Positions 1 through 9,817 of a stretch of 64,000 nucleotides of DNA are shown here, piece by piece; within the stretch, counting starts at the first letter, position 1, and each line of letters opens with the position of its first letter. A program made the translations under genes and the position numbers. The notes below the pieces were generated by a model. It made no database searches. It saw only the letters and a program-made list of their open reading frames with translations, and was not told where the DNA came from. Origin of the DNA: JALZKA01 sp963786495 (GTDB taxonomy: Bacteria > Actinomycetota > Thermoleophilia > Solirubrobacterales > 70-9); the NCBI GenBank assembly GCA_963786495.1, contig CAWAZL010000008.1, positions 62,001 to 126,000 on the forward strand. The letters are read 5' to 3'.

Positions 1-120
1 GGCGGAGCCGTCACACCAATAGACCGATTCGGCTCCGGTCAGCGTTGCGATTTCTGAGACCCAGCCCTTGAGGGTCTCGTTCTCGGTCGCGTTGTGAGCG
101 GGGGCAGCGGTTTCTGACAC
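1..120 (-). CDS. pckG: Phosphoenolpyruvate carboxykinase (GTP), N-terminal fragment
   Basis: Only the first ~40 codons lie in the window; the gene runs off the left edge. The reverse strand is open and reads W-V-S-E-I-A-T-L-T-G, then V-Y-W-C-D-G-S. This matches the N-terminus of GTP-dependent PEP carboxykinases, where a WVEEVAALT stretch is followed by a VWCDGS loop. The enzyme converts oxaloacetate plus GTP to PEP plus CO2 in gluconeogenesis and acts in the cytosol. The chosen start is GTG at 120, with AAGGAG about 11 nt upstream; an in-frame ATG at 180 would add 20 proline-rich residues that the family does not need. The call rests on a short segment, but the motif is distinctive. Confidence 0.78.
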   Translation of the reverse strand, partial: MSETAAPAHNATENETLKGWVSEIATLTGAESVYWCDGSA

Positions 121-239
121 TTCGGGAGTCACTCCTTGTTCGGCCGGGGGCTGTGGCAAGCCCACTTGAGGATGGAACATTCTGCCCTACGGGCGTTTTC
201 CAAGTGCCAGCTACCCGTCGAACCGGAGTGTGAAAACGA

Positions 240-1121
240 CTAGGCAGGCGCAGGCGCCGGGATAGCGGCGCCGTTTCGGCGCGACATGTACTTCGCAAAA
301 AGGCCGGCGGTGATGAACATGAACCCTGAGTACACGGCGGCGGGAATCGCGAGGTCGATGTCGATCGTGCCCGCGACGGCGATCGCGAGCGTCGAGTTGT
401 GGATGCCCAGCTCCATGGCGATCGCCGTCGCCTGGCGGTCGCTCAGCCGGGAGACCTTCGCGATGCCGAAGCTGATCGACATCGCCAGCACATTCAACGT
501 AAGGGTGGCGAGCGCCACGTCGGTGAAGTTGTCTGTCAGCACGTCGAACTCGCTGGCGACTGCGCCGATGACCACCAGGAGAAACGCAACGAACGCGACC
601 TTCTTGAGCGTGTCCTTTCGCTCGGCGGTCGCCTCCGGGTAGCGCTCTCGGAGGTACATCCCGATTCCCAGGGGAATGATCGTGATGAAAAAGACACGGA
701 TGACGACGCCGACCATGGAGATGTCTCCGATGTCGGAGCCGGAGAAATGCTCGGCCGCGAGGCTCAGGTAGATCGGGACCGTCACGAGCGCCCCCAGGCT
801 CGAGATCGCCGTCATCGTGACCGACAGCGCCGTGTCTCCCTTGGCGAGATGCGTCAGGAGGTTGGCGAGGGTGCCGCCGGGCGATGCGCCCAGGAGGACG
901 AGCCCGATCGCAAGCGTCGGAGCGAGGTCGAAGAACTCGGCGACGAAGAAAGCCAGGAACGGAGCGATCAGGCACAGGTTCAAAAGACCGATCGCCACCC
1001 CGCGCGGGAACACGAAGATGCGCCGGAAATCGGCTCGCGTGAGCTCGAGCCCCAGGCTCACCATGATCACGGCGAGCGCGATGGGGAGCCCCACCTCTGC
1101 GAAAGCGGACGTGTCCTCCAC
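240..1121 (-). CDS. Bile acid:sodium symporter (BASS/SBF) family transporter
   Basis: This 293-aa protein is almost entirely hydrophobic, with about nine to ten predicted membrane segments, and has the usual length for the SBF/BASS family. Visible family features are the glycine-rich turn L-L-G-A-S-P-G-G-T near residue 80 and the cross-over helix motif E-L-G-I-H-N-S-T-L-A near residue 237, where BASS proteins place sodium-binding polar residues. Members co-transport sodium with bile acids, pantoate, pyruvate or other organic anions; the substrate cannot be read from the sequence. It lies upstream of the PEP carboxykinase gene on the same strand with a 119-nt gap, so co-transcription is possible but not shown. 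Confidence 0.88.
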   Translation of the reverse strand: MEDTSAFAEVGLPIALAVIMVSLGLELTRADFRRIFVFPRGVAIGLLNLCLIAPFLAFFVAEFFDLAPTLAIGLVLLGASPGGTLANLLTHLAKGDTALSVTMTAISSLGALVTVPIYLSLAAEHFSGSDIGDISMVGVVIRVFFITIIPLGIGMYLRERYPEATAERKDTLKKVAFVAFLLVVIGAVASEFDVLTDNFTDVALATLTLNVLAMSISFGIAKVSRLSDRQATAIAMELGIHNSTLAIAVAGTIDIDLAIPAAVYSGFMFITAGLFAKYMSRRNGAAIPAPAPA

Positions 1122-1165
1122 GACCGGGCAGCCTAGACCCCGCGCCCGTCCAGAGGCGCGCCGCC

Positions 1166-2287
1166 CTACTCGTAGACCAGTTTGTAGACCTTTCCGGGCA
1201 GGGTGACTGCGTACGAGTGCCCATCCGCGTCCTGTGCGAATGAGGCGACGCGAAGAAGCTCGAGGCCGGTCTCGTCGGGCTCGCCCAAGCCGTCGCCGGA
1301 TGGCTTCGCGGACTCGATCACGCCGCGGCAGTAGTCCACGAAGATGTAGCGACCGACGAGTGGCTCCAGCTCTGGGTCACTCACGATGTGGCCTCCCGTG
1401 ATCGCGCAGTTGGGGTCGTCGGGATGGCCGGTGCGCTCATAGGTAAGGGCCGGTTCGACGAGCGGCTCGCCCTTGTCCTCCACCCCGGTCTCGGCCGTAC
1501 CTTCGAGAATCGGCCAGCCGAAGTTGGGCGGCTCCTTCACCTCGGTGGATGCCAGGTCCACCTCTTCTTGCTGGAAGTCGCCGACGTCGCCGATCCAGAT
1601 GTCCGTGCCGTCGATCGAGAATTGCCACGGATTGCGCAAGCCAAGGGCGATGAGCTCGGGCTCGGGCTTCTCGGCGTCGGGGTCGAGGCGGAAGAGCTTT
1701 CCCAACGGCGACTTGGGGTCCTGGGAGACGAGCGGCCGCGGCGCGACGGGCCCGCCCTCTCCGGTCGACAGGTAGAGGCGCCCGTCGTCGTCGAACTCCA
1801 GGTGCCCACCCCAATGCACCTCGTTTGGATGCTCAATCGCCAGGAGTTCCCTCCGCGACTTTTCGTCACCCGGGATGAATGCCTCAAGGTGCAGCCGCTT
1901 GTCCAGCCCCGAGTAGGTGACGAAGACCTCCTCGGTCTTTGGCGAGGCGGCAATCGAGAGAAGCGCGCCCTCGCCCTCGGTCGAGACCTCCCCCGAGATG
2001 TCCAGGACCGTCTCCGTGTCCTCATCCTCCTCTGGGTCGATGCGCTTGACGACCCCCGCGCGCTCGCCGACATAGAGCGTGCCGTCCGTGGCGCTGGTCA
2101 GCGCAAGCGGCTCCTCGAACTCGCCGATCTCCTCCAGCACAAGCTCCGGCTGGCCGGGCGCCTGCTCCTCTCCGGTTGGCTCGTCGGAGCCGTCACCGCC
2201 GCCGCAGCCCACCGCGATCAGACAGATAGAAACGATGAGAACGGCGCTCTGCGTGATCTGCCGTGCCTCCCTCACGCACCGCATCAA
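1166..2287 (-). CDS. PQQ-dependent glucose/sorbosone dehydrogenase-like lipoprotein
   Basis: This 373-aa exported protein has a hydrophobic signal ending in the lipobox L-I-A-V-G-C (Cys about 28), followed by an acidic linker and a six-bladed beta-propeller of the GSDH/HHIP type. Blade motifs include H-W-G-G-H-L-E-F-D-D-D-G-R-L-Y-L (about 160), G-L-R-N-P-W-Q-F-S (about 218) and N-F-G-W-P near 255. The family oxidises aldose sugars or related alcohols with PQQ and calcium; the actual substrate is unknown. It is the last gene of a minus-strand run and follows the 1363-aa gene after a 35-nt gap. A purely structural, non-catalytic propeller is an alternative. Confidence 0.85.
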   Translation of the reverse strand: MMRCVREARQITQSAVLIVSICLIAVGCGGGDGSDEPTGEEQAPGQPELVLEEIGEFEEPLALTSATDGTLYVGERAGVVKRIDPEEDEDTETVLDISGEVSTEGEGALLSIAASPKTEEVFVTYSGLDKRLHLEAFIPGDEKSRRELLAIEHPNEVHWGGHLEFDDDGRLYLSTGEGGPVAPRPLVSQDPKSPLGKLFRLDPDAEKPEPELIALGLRNPWQFSIDGTDIWIGDVGDFQQEEVDLASTEVKEPPNFGWPILEGTAETGVEDKGEPLVEPALTYERTGHPDDPNCAITGGHIVSDPELEPLVGRYIFVDYCRGVIESAKPSGDGLGEPDETGLELLRVASFAQDADGHSYAVTLPGKVYKLVYE

Positions 2288-2322
2288 ACCGCATACGGCG
2301 ATTGGGCACCCCGTAGCCGGGT

Positions 2323-5300
2323 CTAGAACTCGATCGCCTCGGCGTAGACGAGACGCGCGTCCGGGCGATCCTGGTTCGAGAGCTGCGGCGTGAACTGCTC
2401 GTATTCACGGAAGACCACCCGACGGCGCCCACTGCCCCCCAGCGGCGCGGCACCCGTCCACGTGGTCACACCGGTGAATGCCGTCTCAGCGGTGAGCTCG
2501 ACCGTGGTGGTGCCCGGTACCTGCATCCATCCGACCGCGTCATCTCCGCTCGGCGTTTCGGGCCGCCGCTGCTCCACCGTCACCTGGATCTCCGAGACGC
2601 CGGGAATATCTTCACCCCCGTCGCGGTAGGTGCGGCCGCTTACCGAGACGGAAACTGCGTCGCCTGACCTGGTCGCCGTCGCGACGCGGCTCGGGTAAAG
2701 CTGCATGAACTCGAGAGGGACGACCGGCGAGAGCTCCAGCCCGGGGACCGAATTCGCCTGGTAGCGGACGAGCGCGAGCTTCACGAACGGCGTGTATGCG
2801 GAACCGGGCTTGATGTCAATGTCGGCATACCAAAGCTTGCGCTCCATGTCGGGGAACACGTCGTGTGCGGCGACGGCTACTGGTAGGCCGGGAACCTCGG
2901 CCAGCTCCAGGGATCCCTCACTCGATGTCTTGTTCGTGAAATCGCTCGGGCGTACGAGCTGGTTGGTCGGCGCGCCCGCCCAGATGGGGTCCTGACCACG
3001 CTGCGTCACGTACGGGCCGAGCTCCACGGGTAGCGGCTTGTTGCGGTCGCCGGTGGCAGAAGGCCAGATGACGACGCCGAGCTTCTCGTCGTCGCCGGAC
3101 GACCACCATGGCCGATCCAGATAGACCCTCATGCCAGTTGGCTCGTGCTTCGCCTTCTTCGAAGATGTAGAGCCCGTCTCCTCCCGCTTGAACGTGGGCA
3201 CCGCGTAGAGGACCTTCGGAGCGTCCGGCCGTGCAGAACTGACCGCGCGCTTGCCGAAGGGCCCCGCCTCACGGGTAATCGAGCCCTTCACGTAGGTGAT
3301 ACGCACATCGGAGTCCATGCCGGAGTTCCCGATGCGGGTGATCTTCCCAGCCGGGTAATCCATCGAGTAATGCGTGTCGCGACGGAACTTCGTCTTGCCG
3401 TCGAGGCTCGTGACGGTTTCGGATTCGGGGACTACAGCCAGGCCGGCTCCGGTGGGCGCGGCAGGACCGGTGTACTTGGTGCCCAGGGTTTTTGTCGTGT
3501 TCAGAAAGTCGAATCCGACCTCCGCGCGCTCGATGAAGTGGTCCTTGAAGCGGCTAGTCGCAACGGTGTCGTAGTCGATCTCCGGTATGTGGCGGGTGTG
3601 CCCAAGCTCGTGCGGCTCCGCGATCTCCCATGAGGGCCCGAACGGACTGTCAACCGGGATCTGGCGCAGCTTTGAGCGGCGCGCAACCATCCGTCGCGGC
3701 TCCCACAGAGCGTCATCGTCGTCCGGATCGAGGAAGTCCTTCACCTCGGACCATTCAGCACTGATGTCGATTCGGTCAGTGCTCTTGTTGTCGACATCCA
3801 TGAAGTCGACGAGGGTCACGTAGTTCTGGCTCGCAAGCCGTTCGACCTCGAACTCTTCAGAGAACGTCGCAGGCTGGTTCGGCTGGCGGATGGCGTGGAT
3901 TAGCCGAACGGTTCGCTGAGGGGTCAGGGCCCAGTGCTGTCCGCTCAGGACGTCGGCCCTCAGCGCGTTTTTGTCAGCCTCGGAAAGTCCGGCCCATACG
4001 GCGAGCTTGTCCAGGTCCTCTTCGCGCAGGGTCGAACTGAGCTTGATTTCCGTCGCCTCGCCCTTGGCGAGGTGAATGCGCAGCTCGTCTCCCGACTGGT
4101 TCTGAGGCGCGGGTAGGCCCGGGTTCTCCTCGACGCGAAGGCGAACGGGCTTCACGTTGGGCCAACTCGCACCCGCTCGGTAGAGATCGGACTTGACGAC
4201 TGCTCGGTCAGCGCCCGGCAAGCGGTCGAACGCGAGCGCGCGCGCCAGCGGATCGGTCAGGTAGGGAACAAGCGCTGTCCCTCCGCCCTCAACCTGAAAG
4301 ACAGGCTGGGGCAGGTCGTAGTAGGGAGCGTTCCCGTTGTTCGGATCCTCCGCGGCGCCGGCGTGCTTAAACGAGCCGTCCGGGTTCCTCTCGTCCAGGG
4401 CTCCGTTTTCGCGCGCCGCTATCAGCGCGTAGGTGCCGGCACTCAAAGCCCCCGAGTTCGTGTCGAACATCCCGTGCTGCTCGGCCCGGAACTGGTCGAT
4501 CTTCGGCGGGTAGACGTGGCGGTCGTTCGGTTCGGTGAGGCCTGGCGCCGTGTTGTAGTTCGATCGAATCACGATGACTTCGGGACCTTCGCCCTCAGTC
4601 ACTGGCTTGCGGGGGACGACCAGAGGCGACGAGACGGGCTCGAAGCGCCGGTAGATTTCCGGGCCGAGCACGTGCGTTGTGCCGAGCGCGTTCGCCTGTT
4701 CACTTGTAATGACATTGCCGGCAAGGTCGACGGCGCGGGCGCGGATCAGGTACGCCCGCCCATAGCGCTGAGGAGGCAGTGAGCCCGGTTCGACCTCATA
4801 GCTGACGGCCAGTTGCAGGTCCTCCGCGCGCAGAGCTTCTGCTGGATCGTGACGCTCAAGCGTCTGCTCGTCGTCGCGAAGAGTGAGGCCTGGGCGCTGG
4901 GTCACCAGGCTCCACCCGTTGGCCCACCGCGCGACCGCTGCCGGGACGCGCATGATCTTGTCCGCTGGATCGAAGCTGGTCGATAGAGCGGTCGAGACCC
5001 ACCCATCTTCAGGGAGCAGGGGCATGGTCACGTCCGTGCCCCTCGTGAAAACAGCCTCGCCCTTGCGCCGGCAAAGCGAATACCACGTGCTTGAGGCGAC
5101 ATCAAACACGTCAAAAACGTAACCCCGGGTCAGGTCCTCACGCTCGAGGTAGACCCTGCCCTTCTTGAAGTCCTCGTTCAAGCTGGTCTGGCGTGCGAGC
5201 GAGCGCTTCTGCGCCGCGGCGCGCTCCTTGCGGACGACCGAAACGCCTGATGTGCGCAAAGCGGGGGGCGATGGATCCCTGACGACCGCTGCATCGGAGA

Positions 5301-6414
5301 TGGATGCCTGTTTGCGCCGCTCGAGCTCGGCTACGAATGCCACGGTCTTGAAGGCGGCTCCGTCCGTGTCGAGCTGTACCAGGTCGTACTCGGGAACGCC
5401 CGTGCCCGCCAACGTGTCGCCCAAGCGTAAAAGGCCGCCGGCTACCTCAGGTCGGTCCTTGATCGGTTTGGCTTCGAACCCTCCGAAGAGCTTGCCGAGC
5501 CCGACCCTCACATCGGTTTTCTTGTTGGCGGAGCCAGGCAGGTCTTTTGTCGGGAAGACCTCGAGGGTGAAGTTCTGGTTGAACTTCGACGAGGTGAGAT
5601 CACTGGGCAGGGTGATCTGTAGATCAACGACGAGACCCAGTTTGCGGAGGAGCTGCGGATGGTTACCGAGCGAGCCAAGTCCCGCGTGAAAGTCGAGGAC
5701 CGGCGCGGTCGGCCGTGTGGGGGGCCGAGTTATCCCCCGCGGAGCCATCACCTCCGCGGCGCGAAGGCTTCGGCCCTCGCGCCGCGCCTGCCCGACGGCA
5801 GCCAGCGACGGCGAGTTGTAAAAGAGGGTCTGCGCCAGCAGTGCGCCCGGCTTCGCGTCCTCCTTGAACGGAACAAATCCGCGCTTCTCGAGGGAGCCGG
5901 CGATCTTGTTGAACCGGTTGTCGATTTCGAGGCCGCCGGTGCTCTCCGAGAAGAGCTCGACATCTGCATAGACAGTGCTTACGGCGTCGATCGGGGGATT
6001 GACCTTGTCGCGGGCGAGCGAGAGGAACTTGCCGAGAAGGAGGTCCTGTACCTGCGTAGCTGCAACGTCGGCGATCTCCGGATCTTTCAGCTTTGGGCCC
6101 TTGAACGGAAGGACCTTTGTCGTTCCCGGAAACAGCTTCTGCCAAAGGGCGCTATCGGGCGCCAAGCGCGGTTCGGTTGCGGCAGTGACGCTTGCAGCCA
6201 TCCACACTTCCTGGCTCGGTGAAGACGTGTCCTGGAACCGCACCTTCCACTCGATGCTGGCGAGGGTTGCGGGCCAGTCGACCCAATCGCTCCAATCGGA
6301 GAGCACCGACTCGACGCTGCTCCCCAGGCGCGGAGAGATCGCTACTGAGAGTTTCCGGATCCCGGCCGGGTCCAGGCCATTCGGCAAAGGAGTGAAGAAG
6401 ACTTGCTGAGCCAT
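2323..6414 (-). CDS. Very large protein of unknown function (1363 aa)
   Basis: I do not recognise this family. The protein has 1363 residues, no signal peptide, no membrane segment, few cysteines and a mixed alpha/beta composition. Its last ~250 residues look like beta-sandwich repeats, including an S-V-S-V-S-G-R-T-Y-R-D-G-G stretch. No Walker, protease or transferase motif is evident. Its ATG is only three bases after the stop of the 1129-aa gene, so the two are almost certainly co-translated and probably work together. The pairing of a large Tat-exported protein with a large non-exported one suggests an assembly or cargo partnership, but that is inference only. Codon use looks like that of the neighbours. 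Confidence 0.9.
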   Translation of the reverse strand: MAQQVFFTPLPNGLDPAGIRKLSVAISPRLGSSVESVLSDWSDWVDWPATLASIEWKVRFQDTSSPSQEVWMAASVTAATEPRLAPDSALWQKLFPGTTKVLPFKGPKLKDPEIADVAATQVQDLLLGKFLSLARDKVNPPIDAVSTVYADVELFSESTGGLEIDNRFNKIAGSLEKRGFVPFKEDAKPGALLAQTLFYNSPSLAAVGQARREGRSLRAAEVMAPRGITRPPTRPTAPVLDFHAGLGSLGNHPQLLRKLGLVVDLQITLPSDLTSSKFNQNFTLEVFPTKDLPGSANKKTDVRVGLGKLFGGFEAKPIKDRPEVAGGLLRLGDTLAGTGVPEYDLVQLDTDGAAFKTVAFVAELERRKQASISDAAVVRDPSPPALRTSGVSVVRKERAAAQKRSLARQTSLNEDFKKGRVYLEREDLTRGYVFDVFDVASSTWYSLCRRKGEAVFTRGTDVTMPLLPEDGWVSTALSTSFDPADKIMRVPAAVARWANGWSLVTQRPGLTLRDDEQTLERHDPAEALRAEDLQLAVSYEVEPGSLPPQRYGRAYLIRARAVDLAGNVITSEQANALGTTHVLGPEIYRRFEPVSSPLVVPRKPVTEGEGPEVIVIRSNYNTAPGLTEPNDRHVYPPKIDQFRAEQHGMFDTNSGALSAGTYALIAARENGALDERNPDGSFKHAGAAEDPNNGNAPYYDLPQPVFQVEGGGTALVPYLTDPLARALAFDRLPGADRAVVKSDLYRAGASWPNVKPVRLRVEENPGLPAPQNQSGDELRIHLAKGEATEIKLSSTLREEDLDKLAVWAGLSEADKNALRADVLSGQHWALTPQRTVRLIHAIRQPNQPATFSEEFEVERLASQNYVTLVDFMDVDNKSTDRIDISAEWSEVKDFLDPDDDDALWEPRRMVARRSKLRQIPVDSPFGPSWEIAEPHELGHTRHIPEIDYDTVATSRFKDHFIERAEVGFDFLNTTKTLGTKYTGPAAPTGAGLAVVPESETVTSLDGKTKFRRDTHYSMDYPAGKITRIGNSGMDSDVRITYVKGSITREAGPFGKRAVSSARPDAPKVLYAVPTFKREETGSTSSKKAKHEPTGMRVYLDRPWWSSGDDEKLGVVIWPSATGDRNKPLPVELGPYVTQRGQDPIWAGAPTNQLVRPSDFTNKTSSEGSLELAEVPGLPVAVAAHDVFPDMERKLWYADIDIKPGSAYTPFVKLALVRYQANSVPGLELSPVVPLEFMQLYPSRVATATRSGDAVSVSVSGRTYRDGGEDIPGVSEIQVTVEQRRPETPSGDDAVGWMQVPGTTTVELTAETAFTGVTTWTGAAPLGGSGRRRVVFREYEQFTPQLSNQDRPDARLVYAEAIEF

Positions 6415-6417
6415 GTT

Positions 6418-9400
6418 CTAGAAGGCCTCCTGCGCAAACGCGCCGACGTACGTGTTCCAATCGTTCGACCCCGACGAGGGTGTGTCGGGAACGATTGGGG
6501 GAAAGATCTGCTCGAACGAGATTGGATCCGCGTCCAGCTCGCTGCCGCCGCTCCCACCGCGCTCCGCGCGAGCGTTGAGCGCGGAACCCGACGCCTTGCC
6601 GCCCCCAAAGCGCTTCTCGCATTCGATCTCGACCGATTCCGAGAAGACCGCGACGTCGACCTCGATGGTGAGGACGGCGCGCCCCCATGCTTCCTCGGTC
6701 GCTGAGTCGTAGGTGAGCGACAGGTTGAACTCGAGCGAGACGTTGATGAGCCCGAGCACGTCCAGCTCCCCGTTCAGGCGGACGAAGCCCGTCAACAGGG
6801 CCGCGATGTCGGGCTCCCCTTGCTGGCCCTTCAATGGGTTCGGCCCGACCGAGATGGTCGTTCCGGCCATGATCTGGACGCTTCCCGACGCGACGCCAAG
6901 ATCGATCGAAGCCGCGGCTCCGAACTCGAGCGAGACCGTAAGCCGCTCGATCCCGTCGTTCGCGTTCGCTTCGACCAGCGCATAGCCGCCGCCGCCGAAA
7001 ATCGTGTAGGTGAGTAGGAACGGATCCTCTTCGGAGCAGAATCCGAAGGCGACCCGAACAGGCTTACCGTCGAATGGGACGCTAGCCGAGGCATTGAGGG
7101 CGATGTTGGCGAGCGTGAAGATGCCGGCCGTGATCGTCGGAACCTCCAGGCTGTAGGCGGCGTTCACGCCGCTCGGTCCGACGTCGATCGTGAGGCCGTT
7201 CCCCGAGTAGCTCATGAGGTCGCGCAGCTCGTTCACGAACTCCAGAGCGCCCGCGAAGCCGACATCGCGGATGTCGATGTCGATTTTTGGCTTCTGACCG
7301 TTCCGCGTTTCGAAAATGAAGCGGTTGAAATAGATGAGGAGGAATCCGCCCTCGCCGAAGATCTGAATCGTGAAGTTCGTGAGCTCGCCAGTCACCTCCA
7401 CCTGCGGCTCGCCGATGGGGTCCGACAGGTCCTGCTGAATCGGGACGACGGTCAGGCTGTGCAAACGCATGAAGGCGTTCTCGCCGTCGTTGTTCGGAAT
7501 GAAGATCTTCGACTTGTTCGCCTGGAGGTCGGGCTCCCAGAGGAGCTCCGTGCGGATCTCCTTCGGAATCCGGTTCTCGAGTTCCTTGGCCGCGCCCTCG
7601 ATCTGGTCGATGCCGTCGTAGACCGTCTCTGTCAACTGCTGAGGGACCTTCGTGATGTCGGGTACGTCGGGGAGCGGGAAGCCAATGGCCTCCTCTAGGA
7701 CGTCCTTGAAGTCGATGCCCAGGAATTTCGCGCCGGCGAGGAAGTCCGCCGGCTTGAACTCAGAGAGATCGGGCAGCTCCCCCTTCAGAAGCTTGCCACC
7801 GATCGTGCCGACTGAGCGGGAGAGGCCGACGACGTCCATATTCGGCACACCGATTGCTCCACACGCGTCGGCTGCTGCGTCCTTTGCGTAGTCGAGTGCC
7901 TCTGCTTCTGCGAGCTTCAAGTAAGCCTGCGCCTGGTTCTTGGCTTCGTCAAAGCCGTCCTTGACGTACTGCTTTGCCGGTTCGACGAGAACGGTGCCTG
8001 CGATTTCTTCCGCACCGCCTCGATACTCCTCTCCGCTCTCGCGCGCACGGCGGCGGCGGGCTGCTTCGCCTGCGGCCGCTACCTGCGCCAACGCCGGTAC
8101 GCGGATCGCGGCCGAGCGCATGGCGGGATAGAACTTCGGACTCGAAACCCCGAACACCTCTCCACCGAACTCCATGCTCGAAGTCTCGAAGGCCGTATCG
8201 CGCGATTTGCCCTCGCTCGGAGGCGCGTAGGCGATCGATTGCCCTCCCATCAAGGGCGTCCGGCGCTGTGCGTCGGCCGCGGTGTGCGCGCTGCGGATCT
8301 TCTTCAGATTCGACGGTGCCTCGGCAATCTTCTTGTCGACGAAGATCAGGGGCGTGCTGAACCTGGAAAGTACCCCTTCCGCGTCTGTGCCGATCAGGTC
8401 GAAGACGAAGTCCTCCCCACCGACCACCGGCCAGAAGGCTCCCTCCCCGAACAGGCCGCTTCCATTCGAGACCCCGGCCTTGCCACCGAACCCGTCGAGA
8501 TTCGGCGTGCGATCCGTGAGAATCTCAACCCTGTCGAATGGGAACTTCCGGTTGTCGTATTCGCGCTCTCGCTCCGTGACCACGACGAAGACCCGCTTCC
8601 GCAGGTAGGCGACGCTCCGACCGGACTGAAGGCCAGACCGCATCGGCTCGAACTTCCGCTCGGTGATCTTGATAAGCACCGCCTGATGCCCGAAAGGCCA
8701 CAAAAACCCCCGGTCGACAACTTTGACGAAGTGTTCGCGGCCCATCGTGCTGCGGTGTGAGAAGTGGGCTTTGCTGAAGCCTTGGACTGCCGGGAAGTCG
8801 GCCCTCATGTCGGTCCAAGCGCCCTGCGAGGACAACATGAAGTGCTTGGCACGGATCGGCCGCGGGCTGTAGCTGCCTAGGCCGAAGTCGGAAGTGAGAC
8901 TCACGATCTCGGAGCGATCCTTGTCCGTTATGGACGCCTTATCGACATCGTTGAACTTGCCGAAGGGGAAGCCGCCGTCCCGCTGGGGCGGAGTCGGCTG
9001 CCAGCTCTCCGAGTAGATGGCCCGCAGGCTGTTCAAGCCTTCGCGGTTCTCTACAACTTCGAACTGAGCACCCAGCGGGCCTGGAACCAAAGTCTTGCCT
9101 GCGAGCCGGGTGTGCCACAACTCGGTGCGTCCCGCCTCCGAGGTCACGGGAGCGGTGCTGTGAACCCACGCCGAAAGAGGGCCGGGAGAGAGCGTCAGGC
9201 CTGCCGGAACTTCGATGCCGGTAACGGTGTCGTCAGGCGGGCTCTGCTGCGGGCGAGGTGATCCAGGGCTGCCCGTCGCGTTCGGCGCAAGGCTTGGAGT
9301 CAGTCGCTCGCTCCACTCGAGCAGCGCCTCGTCGGTGAACGGAATCGACGAGACGGATGAGGGGACCTTGAACGCCACCCGACTCGCGCCTGCGAGATAG

Positions 9401-9807
9401 GAGCGCACCGGAGGGTTGTCCGTCGGCTCGGAGTCCTTCGGCTTGTCCGCCTCGATGAACGTCTCCTCCAGGACCATCTGGCCACCGAAGACGACGACCA
9501 CGAAGGCATCCCCCGATGCGATTCGCTCGAGCCTCGGCGGGCTACCCGAGATCTTCAGGTTGTAGAGCTGGAGATCGAAGGCGAGTTGGTCCGCCGGCCG
9601 GAGCATTCGCAGCGTCAGCGAGGGTGGTGTGCCACCCCTGAGGAACGTTCGCTCGAACCAGGACGCCTGGCGCTCAAAGGATGCGATTGCGCCGGCGGCA
9701 GTCAGCAGACCCCCGGCGACCAGCAGCTCACGCCGCCGAATCCGCCCCTCTCCGGCGGTCTGAGCCTCCTCAGGCGGACCTGCGGGTGCTTGCGAGGGTG
9801 GGACCAC
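6418..9807 (-). CDS. Large Tat-exported protein of unknown function (1129 aa)
   Basis: This is an 1129-aa protein starting at GTG, with AAGGGC upstream. After a proline-rich leader it has a twin-arginine signal: R-R-R-E-L-L at about residue 24, then a hydrophobic stretch rich in Ala, Gly and Leu. The middle (about 560-720) is charged and helical, rich in Ala, Glu and Lys. The C-terminal third (about 770-1090) is made of alternating hydrophobic beta strands and resembles a long beta-sandwich or beta-prism. I recognise no named domain. Ten bases separate it from the upstream decapeptide-repeat gene and three from the downstream 1363-aa gene, so the three form one translational unit. Export in folded form by Tat is inferred from the signal only. 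Confidence 0.9.
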   Translation of the reverse strand: MVPPSQAPAGPPEEAQTAGEGRIRRRELLVAGGLLTAAGAIASFERQASWFERTFLRGGTPPSLTLRMLRPADQLAFDLQLYNLKISGSPPRLERIASGDAFVVVVFGGQMVLEETFIEADKPKDSEPTDNPPVRSYLAGASRVAFKVPSSVSSIPFTDEALLEWSERLTPSLAPNATGSPGSPRPQQSPPDDTVTGIEVPAGLTLSPGPLSAWVHSTAPVTSEAGRTELWHTRLAGKTLVPGPLGAQFEVVENREGLNSLRAIYSESWQPTPPQRDGGFPFGKFNDVDKASITDKDRSEIVSLTSDFGLGSYSPRPIRAKHFMLSSQGAWTDMRADFPAVQGFSKAHFSHRSTMGREHFVKVVDRGFLWPFGHQAVLIKITERKFEPMRSGLQSGRSVAYLRKRVFVVVTEREREYDNRKFPFDRVEILTDRTPNLDGFGGKAGVSNGSGLFGEGAFWPVVGGEDFVFDLIGTDAEGVLSRFSTPLIFVDKKIAEAPSNLKKIRSAHTAADAQRRTPLMGGQSIAYAPPSEGKSRDTAFETSSMEFGGEVFGVSSPKFYPAMRSAAIRVPALAQVAAAGEAARRRRARESGEEYRGGAEEIAGTVLVEPAKQYVKDGFDEAKNQAQAYLKLAEAEALDYAKDAAADACGAIGVPNMDVVGLSRSVGTIGGKLLKGELPDLSEFKPADFLAGAKFLGIDFKDVLEEAIGFPLPDVPDITKVPQQLTETVYDGIDQIEGAAKELENRIPKEIRTELLWEPDLQANKSKIFIPNNDGENAFMRLHSLTVVPIQQDLSDPIGEPQVEVTGELTNFTIQIFGEGGFLLIYFNRFIFETRNGQKPKIDIDIRDVGFAGALEFVNELRDLMSYSGNGLTIDVGPSGVNAAYSLEVPTITAGIFTLANIALNASASVPFDGKPVRVAFGFCSEEDPFLLTYTIFGGGGYALVEANANDGIERLTVSLEFGAAASIDLGVASGSVQIMAGTTISVGPNPLKGQQGEPDIAALLTGFVRLNGELDVLGLINVSLEFNLSLTYDSATEEAWGRAVLTIEVDVAVFSESVEIECEKRFGGGKASGSALNARAERGGSGGSELDADPISFEQIFPPIVPDTPSSGSNDWNTYVGAFAQEAF

Positions 9808-9817
9808 GACGCTGCCC